From Methylovorus mays (GTDB lineage: Bacteria > Pseudomonadota > Gammaproteobacteria > Burkholderiales > Methylophilaceae), in NCBI RefSeq assembly GCF_020531915.1, contig NZ_JAJAVG010000003.1, forward strand, positions 248,001-312,000: a stretch of DNA of 64,000 nucleotides, given 5' to 3'. Each line of letters starts with the position of its first letter. Within the stretch, counting starts at the first letter, position 1. Position numbers and translations under genes: made by a program. The notes below the pieces were generated by a model. The model searched no databases. It was not told the DNA's origin and saw only the letters and a list, made by a program, of their open reading frames with translations. Shown one piece after another: positions 57,545-64,000 of the stretch.

Positions 57545-58501
57545 TCAGTGCGCCGTCTCCTGAATAAACTGGCCAAATGCCCGACTTTGCTTGTCCGTGG
57601 CAATGGTCTGGACCAGTTTATTGTTGCTGGCGTCGATCACTGAAACCGTGTTGTCGAACCAGTTGGCAACATATACCCGCTGGTTCACATGATCAAAACT
57701 GATGCCTTCGGGGTAGCCGCCCACGGGCACGATGCTGATGACTTTTTGCTGGGGCACATCAATGACCGATACATTGTCGCTTTGTGTGTTAGTGACGTAG
57801 GCGCGGCTGCCATCCGTGCTGACTGTGACGCAGTAGGGATGTTCCCCCACCTTGATGGTGCTGACCTTGAGCGTTTGCGTATCAATCATGGAGACGTTGT
57901 TGCTGTAGACATTGACGGCATAAAGCTGCTTGCCGTCCCGGCTCAGGCCCAGACCAAAGGGATGCTCGCCGACGGCAATGCGCTTGACGATCTGCATGCT
58001 GGCGGTATCAATGATGGCCACATCATTGCTATCGCGATTGGCGACATAAAGCTGCTTGCCGTCAGGGCTGGCGATGATGCCTGCTGGCGCCTTGCCCACG
58101 CTGACCACGCGTTGCTGTGTCAGATCAGCGGTATCCAGGGCCAGTACCTTGTCTTCAAACCAGTCGGCGACATACAGCGTTTTGCTGTCCGGCGACAGGG
58201 CTATGCCAACCGGGGATCCATGCAATGGGAGCTCTTGCAGGACTTTGTAGTGCTGACTGTCAATTACGCTAATGGACTGGCCGTCGACATTGCTGATATA
58301 GGTGCGGCCCAGGGCGGCAGAAGTCGCGACACCCACGGGCGCCTTGCCTACTTCCATGCTGGCAATGACCTGATTTGACGCAAGATCAATCACTGAAACG
58401 GTGTTATTCCCCTGATTGCTGATGTAGGCAAAGCTGCCACCCTGGCATGGCAGTGCGATGCAGGCGGAGAATGCGGCAAGGATGATAAGCAACGGTTTCA
58501 A
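57545..58501 (-). CDS. seven-bladed YVTN beta-propeller protein, probably periplasmic
   Basis: A 318-residue protein with a putative signal peptide (PLLIILAAFSACIALPCQGG). Seven imperfect ~42-residue repeats of the YVTN type follow, with signature strands SNQGNNTVSVID, SNVDGQSISVID, ADWFEDKVLALD, ANRDSNDVAIID, VNVYSNNVSMID, TNTQSDNVSVID and ANWFDNTVSVID. This fits one complete seven-bladed propeller. The start codon is TTG; no better upstream start exists. Related propellers are found next to PQQ-dependent alcohol dehydrogenase genes. Partner is unknown; coexpression with mxaD is suggested by orientation and the 62-bp gap. Confidence 0.85.
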   Translation of the reverse strand: MKPLLIILAAFSACIALPCQGGSFAYISNQGNNTVSVIDLASNQVIASMEVGKAPVGVATSAALGRTYISNVDGQSISVIDSQHYKVLQELPLHGSPVGIALSPDSKTLYVADWFEDKVLALDTADLTQQRVVSVGKAPAGIIASPDGKQLYVANRDSNDVAIIDTASMQIVKRIAVGEHPFGLGLSRDGKQLYAVNVYSNNVSMIDTQTLKVSTIKVGEHPYCVTVSTDGSRAYVTNTQSDNVSVIDVPQQKVISIVPVGGYPEGISFDHVNQRVYVANWFDNTVSVIDASNNKLVQTIATDKQSRAFGQFIQETAH

Positions 58502-58742
58502 TGGAAAGCGGATCTGCGGATGGTTGCGATGTGAATCAAACGCTTGAAAAGCCGATATGGTTGACTACGCAGTATACGGGCCGCTTGCAAAGAGCGTCAA
58601 GGCGCGCTTGGCGGGTGAAGTTCCCGAATTTGCCCTGCTTGCGGGCGCGATTCCTTTTGCCCGGGGAAAGCAAGTTGGTATGCAGCTTTCATTCGGGGCT
58701 GAAGTGTGAAAAAATTACACTAAATTATTAAGGTAGTACGTC
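58502..58742. other. divergent intergenic region between YVTN gene and rppH
   Basis: A 241-bp gap between divergent genes. A 76-codon open frame at 58501-58731 has no ribosome-binding site or recognisable features. The region presumably holds promoters for both genes, but no convincing -35/-10 pair is seen apart from AT-rich sequence at 58710-58730 just before rppH. Confidence 0.4.
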
Positions 58743-59264
58743 ATGATAGATCGCGATGGATATCGCCCGAATGTCGGCATCATATTATGCAATGCCCGCA
58801 ATGAGGTTTTTTGGGGCAAGCGTATTCGCGAACACTCCTGGCAGTTCCCGCAGGGTGGCATCAAGCACGGCGAAACGCCGGAACAAGCCATGTACCGTGA
58901 GCTTATGGAAGAGGTTGGCTTACGGCCTGAGCATGTCAAGATTCTGGGCCGTACCCGGGACTGGTTGCGCTATGAAGTCCCCACCAACTGGATCAAGCGT
59001 GAATGGCGCGGCAGTTATCGCGGCCAGAAACAGATATGGTTCCTGCTGCGCATGGTCGGCCGGGATTCGGATGTTTCGCTGCGTGCCAGTACACATCCTG
59101 AGTTTGATGCCTGGCGCTGGAGTGAATACTGGGTGCCCATGGATAGCGTGATTGAGTTCAAGCGCGAGGTTTACCGCCTGGCGCTGAATGAGCTTGCTGC
59201 GCATCTCAGCGGAGACCCTCGCAAAAAACCGCGTAGCCATGGCAGCTCGATCATTGCTTCATGA
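58743..59264 (+). CDS. rppH: RNA pyrophosphohydrolase RppH
   Basis: Nudix hydrolase that removes pyrophosphate from mRNA 5' ends and triggers RNase E decay. The 173-residue protein starts [17 protein letters not shown], has [28 protein letters not shown] (the Nudix box within) and DWLRYEVP. The C-terminus is basic. AAGGTAG precedes the ATG. It converges with psd. Confidence 0.96.
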   Translation: MIDRDGYRPNVGIILCNARNEVFWGKRIREHSWQFPQGGIKHGETPEQAMYRELMEEVGLRPEHVKILGRTRDWLRYEVPTNWIKREWRGSYRGQKQIWFLLRMVGRDSDVSLRASTHPEFDAWRWSEYWVPMDSVIEFKREVYRLALNELAAHLSGDPRKKPRSHGSSIIAS

Positions 59265-59291
59265 GCCATGCTTGCGTGGGGCTGGTGCTCG

Positions 59292-60137
59292 CTAGCCTCT
59301 GTTCGCCATGGCTTCGCCCAGCCTGATCGGGCGACCTTCCTGCCATAGCGGATTAAACTGCAGAGGCTGTTTTGGAAAAAGCAGCACCACAGTCGAGCCC
59401 AATAAAAACCGACCCATTTCCTCATTCTGCTTGAGGTGAATCTGGTGCTCGGCATATTCCCATACTGAGATATTCCCCGGACGTGGCGGATTCACCACGC
59501 CATGCCAGGTGGTGGCCATGCTGCCGACGATGGTGGCGCCCACCAGGACCAGCACGAACTTGCCATGCGCTGAGTCAAACTCGCACACCACGCGCTCGTT
59601 ACGCGCAAACAGGCCAGGCACGCCTTGCGCTGTCACTGGGTTAACCGAAAACAGATCGCCGGGCACATAGGTCATGCGCAGCAGATGCCCATCGCAGGGC
59701 ATGTGTATGCGGTGATAGTCTCTGGGGCTGAGGTAAAGGGTGGCAAAGTGGCCATCCTGAAATTCGTCTGCCAGTGCCTGGTTCCCCGCCAACAATGCCG
59801 TCGTGGAGTAGTGGTGGCCTTTGGCCTGAAAAATCTGGTCGCCGACGATAGGGCCGATCTGGCTGATAGCCCCATCGACCGGACATAGCCAGGTAGCCGT
59901 AGCTGCGGGGCGGGCATCCGCACGCAGTGGCCGGGTAAAAAATTCGTTAAAACTGGGGTAGCGGCGGATATCGGGCTCAACGGCTTCCTGCATGTTGACG
60001 CCATAGCGAGCTACGAACCAGCGAATGATCGCCGTTGTCACCCAGCCCATGCGGGCATTGGCGACGCATCCGGCAAAAACGGTGATGGCCTGTTTGGGCA
60101 AGAGGTATTGCAGGGAGACGGCGAGACGATTCAACAC
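59292..60137 (-). CDS. psd: phosphatidylserine decarboxylase
   Basis: Makes phosphatidylethanolamine at the inner membrane. The 281-residue proenzyme has the autocleavage motif LGSTVVLLFP, in which cleavage before Ser produces the pyruvoyl cofactor, plus RRYPSFNEFFTRPLR, CPVDGAISQIG, YLSPRDYHRIHMPCDG and the VGATIVGSM region. Type I, full length compared with E. coli (322) minus loops. Its own promoter lies upstream. Confidence 0.96.
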   Translation of the reverse strand: MLNRLAVSLQYLLPKQAITVFAGCVANARMGWVTTAIIRWFVARYGVNMQEAVEPDIRRYPSFNEFFTRPLRADARPAATATWLCPVDGAISQIGPIVGDQIFQAKGHHYSTTALLAGNQALADEFQDGHFATLYLSPRDYHRIHMPCDGHLLRMTYVPGDLFSVNPVTAQGVPGLFARNERVVCEFDSAHGKFVLVLVGATIVGSMATTWHGVVNPPRPGNISVWEYAEHQIHLKQNEEMGRFLLGSTVVLLFPKQPLQFNPLWQEGRPIRLGEAMANRG

Positions 60138-60166
60138 ACAAGATTCCGGATGGGCAATGAGCGACT

Positions 60167-60195
60167 ATTATAATGATAGCGGTAGCAAGTCCCAA
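60167..60195 (-). promoter_or_regulatory. sigma-70 promoter of psd
   Basis: On the minus strand TTGGGA (60190-60195) is followed after 17 bp by a perfect TATAAT (60167-60172), 29 bp before the psd start. Confidence 0.65.
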
Positions 60196-60216
60196 GGATG
60201 CTGGAGTTGGAGGCAA

Positions 60217-60250
60217 TAAAAAAGGCGATGCATCCGCATCGCCTTTTTAT
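60217..60250 (-). terminator. intrinsic terminator after ilvC
   Basis: A perfect 13-bp stem (60219-60231 with 60236-60248) with a 4-nt loop and A/T runs on both sides, 42 bp downstream of the ilvC stop and just upstream of the psd promoter. Confidence 0.92.
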
Positions 60251-60291
60251 GTTGTCATGCGTTGACTGCGCGCATGCCGGTTTTGTTGCTA

Positions 60292-61371
<1,080 letters not shown>

Positions 61372-61415
61372 TCAGCGCCAGAAAACGGGCATCCAATTGC
61401 CCGAACTCACATTGA

Positions 61416-61907
61416 TTAAATCTTGAGAATCCGGTCGCCGCGTCCAATGCCGGAGGCGCCGGTACGCACTGTTTCCAGTATGGCCGTCTTGTCCAGCGCT
61501 TCCAGAAACGCATCCAGCTTGCTGCCAGTGCCGGTCAGCTCGATGGTGTAACTGCCATCTGCCACATCAATGATGCGACCACGGAAGATATCGCACATAC
61601 GTTTCATTTCTTCGCGGAACGGACCAGTGGCTTTCACCTTGACCAGCATCAGTTCGCGTTCGATATAACGACCATCGTTAAGGTCGAGTACCTTGACCAC
61701 ATCGACCAGCTTGTTGAGCTGCTTGATGATCTGCTCGATCACTTCGTCGGATCCGGAAGTGACGATGGTCATGCGTGACAATGTGGGATCTTCGGTAGGA
61801 GCCACAGTCAGGGATTCAATATTGTAGGCACGCGCCGAGAACAGGCCGGCCACGCGGGACAAGGCGCCCGCTTCGTTTTCCATGAGTAAGGAAATAATGT
61901 GTTTCAT
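61416..61907 (-). CDS. ilvH: acetolactate synthase small subunit
   Basis: Regulatory subunit that confers valine feedback inhibition. The 163-residue protein starts with the ACT domain MKHIISLLMENEAGALSRVAGLFSARAYNIESL, split here around residues 1-33, and ends with the helical C-domain containing RTGASGIGRGDRILKI. Thirteen bases separate it from the large subunit gene. Confidence 0.97.
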   Translation of the reverse strand: MKHIISLLMENEAGALSRVAGLFSARAYNIESLTVAPTEDPTLSRMTIVTSGSDEVIEQIIKQLNKLVDVVKVLDLNDGRYIERELMLVKVKATGPFREEMKRMCDIFRGRIIDVADGSYTIELTGTGSKLDAFLEALDKTAILETVRTGASGIGRGDRILKI

Positions 61908-61920
61908 CTAACAGCTCGCT

Positions 61921-63678
61921 CTACAGTTCTTCGGCCAGAATCATCTCGGACAGCCCCTTGCCATTCGGCACCATCGGGAATACGTTTTCCTTCTGGTCGG
62001 TGAGGAAGTCCATGAATACCATGCGCTCCTTCAGCTTGGGGCCAAAGGCTTCTTTCAGGGCGGGTTCGACATCGGATGGTTTCTCGATGCGCATGCCAAC
62101 GTGGCCATAAGCTTCCGCCAGCTTGACGAAGTCAGGCAGCGCGTCCATGTAGGATTCGGAATAGCGGTTGCCGTAGAAGAACTCTTGCCACTGGCGCACC
62201 ATGCCCATATAGCGGTTGTTCAGCGTGATCACCTTGACCGGCAGGTGGAACTGCTTGCAGGTAGACAGCTCCTGAATACACATCTGGATCGAAGCTTCGC
62301 CAGTCACACAGGCGACTTGTGCATCGGGGTAAGCCAGTTGCACGCCCATGGCGTATGGCAAGCCCACACCCATGGTGCCCAGGCCGCCAGAGTTGATCCA
62401 GCGACGTGGCTTGTCGAATTTGTAATATTGCGCCGCCCACATCTGGTGCTGGCCTACGTCGGAGGTGATGAAGGCGTCGCCCTTGGTCACTTCCCACAGT
62501 TTCTCCAGCACGTATTGTGGCTTGATGATGTCGCTGTTGCGGTCGTAGCTCAGACACTTCTTGCTGCGCCAGGCTTCTATCTGGGTCCACCATGCCTGAA
62601 TGGCCGCCTCTTCCGGCTTCTTGTCGGCAGCGGCTTTGAATTCGCCATCCAGCAGGTCATTCATCTCGCCGAGTACGGACTGTACATGGCCAACAATCGG
62701 CACATCCACTTTCACGCGCTTGGAAATGGAAGAGGGGTCGACATCAATATGAATGATGGTGCGGCTCTTGCTGAAGAAGTGGTCCGGATTGCCGATAACG
62801 CGGTCATCAAAACGGGCGCCGATGGCGATCAGCACATCACAGTCCTGCATGGCCATATTGGCTTCCAGCGTGCCGTGCATGCCCAGCATGCCAACAAACT
62901 GGCGGTCGGTGGCCGGGTAGCCACCCAAACCCATCAGCGTGTTGGTGATCGGGAAGCCCAGACGGCGTGCCAGCTTGACCAGCTGCTCGGACGCATCGCC
63001 CAGAATAATGCCGCCGCCCGTGTACAACATCGGGCGCTTGGCATCCAGCATCAGGCGCAGGGCTTTCTTGATCTGCCCGGAATGGCCCTTGAGTATCGGG
63101 TTGTATGAACGCATCTCCACGGTTTCAGGGTAGCTGAAGGCGTGGAACTGCGCCGTAATATCCTTGGGAATGTCCACCACCACCGGGCCTGGACGGCCAG
63201 TGCCAGCAATATAGAAGGCTTTTTTGATGGTGGCAGCAAGATCCTTGATGTCCTTCACCAGGAAGTTGTGCTTCACACAGGGACGGGTAATGCCGACCAT
63301 GTCGACTTCCTGGAAGGCGTCCATGCCGATGGAGGGGGCAGGAACCTGACCACTCAGCACCACTAGTGGAATCGAATCCATATAAGCGGTCGCAATGCCA
63401 GTGACGGCATTGGTCGCACCTGGGCCTGAAGTGACCAGCGCAACACCGACTTCGCCCGTAGCGCGTGCGTAAGCATCTGCTGCATGCACGGCAGCCTGCT
63501 CATGGCGAACCAGCACGTGCTTGAAGTGGGATTGATTGAAAATCGCGTCGTAAATGTTCAGGACAGCGCCGCCAGGATAGCCGAAAACGAATTTAACGTT
63601 TTCTTCCTGTAAGCAGCGAATAACGATTTCTGCGCCCGTGCATTGATTGCCCGTGGTCGGATTGCTAGGGTCTTCCAT
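61921..63678 (-). CDS. ilvI: acetolactate synthase large subunit
   Basis: Catalytic thiamine-diphosphate subunit that makes acetolactate and acetohydroxybutyrate. The 585-residue protein has FVFGYPGGAVLNIYDAI, the catalytic Glu in RHEQAAVHAADAYARATG, GPGATNAVTGIATAYMDSIP, and the cofactor site TSDVGQHQMWAAQYY with INSGGLGTMGVGLPYAMG. Start codon ATG at 63678 with weak Shine-Dalgarno. First gene of ilvI-ilvH-ilvC; ilvB and ilvI cannot be separated by sequence alone. Confidence 0.97.
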   Translation of the reverse strand: MEDPSNPTTGNQCTGAEIVIRCLQEENVKFVFGYPGGAVLNIYDAIFNQSHFKHVLVRHEQAAVHAADAYARATGEVGVALVTSGPGATNAVTGIATAYMDSIPLVVLSGQVPAPSIGMDAFQEVDMVGITRPCVKHNFLVKDIKDLAATIKKAFYIAGTGRPGPVVVDIPKDITAQFHAFSYPETVEMRSYNPILKGHSGQIKKALRLMLDAKRPMLYTGGGIILGDASEQLVKLARRLGFPITNTLMGLGGYPATDRQFVGMLGMHGTLEANMAMQDCDVLIAIGARFDDRVIGNPDHFFSKSRTIIHIDVDPSSISKRVKVDVPIVGHVQSVLGEMNDLLDGEFKAAADKKPEEAAIQAWWTQIEAWRSKKCLSYDRNSDIIKPQYVLEKLWEVTKGDAFITSDVGQHQMWAAQYYKFDKPRRWINSGGLGTMGVGLPYAMGVQLAYPDAQVACVTGEASIQMCIQELSTCKQFHLPVKVITLNNRYMGMVRQWQEFFYGNRYSESYMDALPDFVKLAEAYGHVGMRIEKPSDVEPALKEAFGPKLKERMVFMDFLTDQKENVFPMVPNGKGLSEMILAEEL

Positions 63679-63716
63679 AAATCTTGCTGTTTTTACTGAG
63701 AATTGGGGAACCCTGA

Positions 63717-63745
63717 ACAGTAACTGTTTGAATGTATTTGGTCAA
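63717..63745 (-). promoter_or_regulatory. candidate promoter of ilvI-ilvH-ilvC
   Basis: On the minus strand TTGACC (63740-63745) is separated by 17 bp from TACTGT (63717-63722). The -35 is good, the -10 is weak. It is about 39 bp before the ilvI start. No leader peptide with runs of branched-chain codons is seen. Confidence 0.45.
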
Positions 63746-63816
63746 GAATCAAAATGCGAAATTGACGGATGTACAAACATATTCGGCACAGATAATGAAA
63801 TTTGCGTCAAAGAGGC

Positions 63817-64000
63817 TTATTCCAGAGGCGGCGCGACCTTGCTCAATTCTTCCATGGTGGTGAGTCCGGCCGCGATTTTTTCGGCGCCGTTGATGAGCAA
63901 TGGCTGCATGCCTTGCTTGTAGGCCATGGCGCGAATTTTTGCCAGATCGGCATCCGGAGTGATGAGCTTTTTGATCTCGGGGGTGATGGTCAGCATTTCA
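63817..64000 (-). CDS. C-terminus of a GspE/PilB-type secretion ATPase (truncated by window edge)
   Basis: Reading the minus strand from the window end, an open frame of 60 codons reaches a TAA at 63817-63819. The translated part includes TPEIKKLITPDADLAKIRAM, then AYKQGMQPLLINGAEKIAAG and LTTMEELSKVAPP, which is the characteristic C-terminal helix set of GspE/PulE ATPases (IR-x2-A-x3-GM and G-x-TT-x-EE-x3-V). It lies upstream of ilvI on the same strand. Which system it belongs to (type II secretion or another pilus) cannot be told from the fragment. Confidence 0.78.
   Translation of the reverse strand, partial: EMLTITPEIKKLITPDADLAKIRAMAYKQGMQPLLINGAEKIAAGLTTMEELSKVAPPLE

Noticed and set aside
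58501-58731. 76-codon open frame between the YVTN gene and rppH
   Set aside because: No ribosome-binding site, no familiar sequence pattern, and it fills exactly the divergent promoter region.
60169-60250. Plus-strand TATAAT followed by a terminator, suggesting a ~70-nt small RNA
   Set aside because: No -35 is present on the plus strand; the same TATAAT is better explained on the minus strand as the psd promoter, and the hairpin as the ilvC terminator.

Overview
This window looks like chromosomal DNA of a betaproteobacterial methylotroph, most likely a Methylophilaceae member such as Methylobacillus. That is inferred from the gene set (an MxaD-type methanol-oxidation protein, FolE2, AmgK-MurU, a bioB-F-H-C-D cluster, PilB/PilC) and from a G+C content that is mostly in the mid-to-high 50s by eye. 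No database search was possible. Most of the window is dense housekeeping DNA in short operons, many ended by clean hairpin plus T-run terminators. No tRNA, rRNA, CRISPR array or insertion sequence was found.

Layout. 1-2.6 kb: 3' part of clpB. 2.6-4.0 kb: a divergent quinone-reductase/HxlR-regulator pair with a perfect palindrome between them. 4.1-6.2 kb: a lytic transglycosylase, an aromatic-tailed lipoprotein and a YjbQ-family protein. 6.2-7.6 kb: an AT-rich island with a Tlde1/DUF2778-like L,D-transpeptidase-fold protein and, one base later, a protein joining two membrane helices to a complete Hcp (type VI secretion tube) domain. 7.6-8.9 kb: a GT4 glycosyltransferase behind three Pho-box-like repeats. 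8.9-11.7 kb: gpmI-envC. 11.9-14.6 kb: rhodanese, grxC, secB, SH3 protein, gpsA. 14.7-15.9 kb: trmL, comF. 16.0-21.0 kb: biotin operon led by a small membrane protein. 21-31 kb (minus strand): leuS-lptE-holA-proA-nadD, adk, and lptD-surA-pdxA-rsmA (lptD reaching 33.6 kb).

33.7-39.8 kb: a plus-strand operon amgK-murU-pepP-ubiH-ubiI-like-dsbC (cell-wall recycling, peptide trimming, ubiquinone, disulfide isomerase). 39.9-42.9 kb: pilB-pilC. 43.1-43.5 kb: a cold-shock gene with a long leader. 43.6-49.2 kb: icd, rluE, a glutamine amidotransferase, aroC, an MFS transporter and a retropepsin-like protease. 49.3-53.1 kb: folE2 and xseB-ispA-dxs. 53.3-56.3 kb: a 467-aa protein with a PilZ-like motif, a carboxylesterase and an MBL-fold hydrolase. 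56.3-58.5 kb: pilA, mxaD and a seven-bladed YVTN propeller. 58.7-60.1 kb: rppH and psd. 60.3-63.7 kb: ilvI-ilvH-ilvC. The window ends inside a GspE/PilB-type ATPase gene.

The least ordinary parts are the 6.2-7.6 kb type VI effector/membrane-Hcp module and the adjoining glycosyltransferase with a possible phosphate-starvation control site. The rest fits known pathways: outer-membrane biogenesis (lptD, lptE, surA), isoprenoid/ubiquinone supply (dxs, ispA, ubiH), biotin, branched-chain amino acids and type IV pili.
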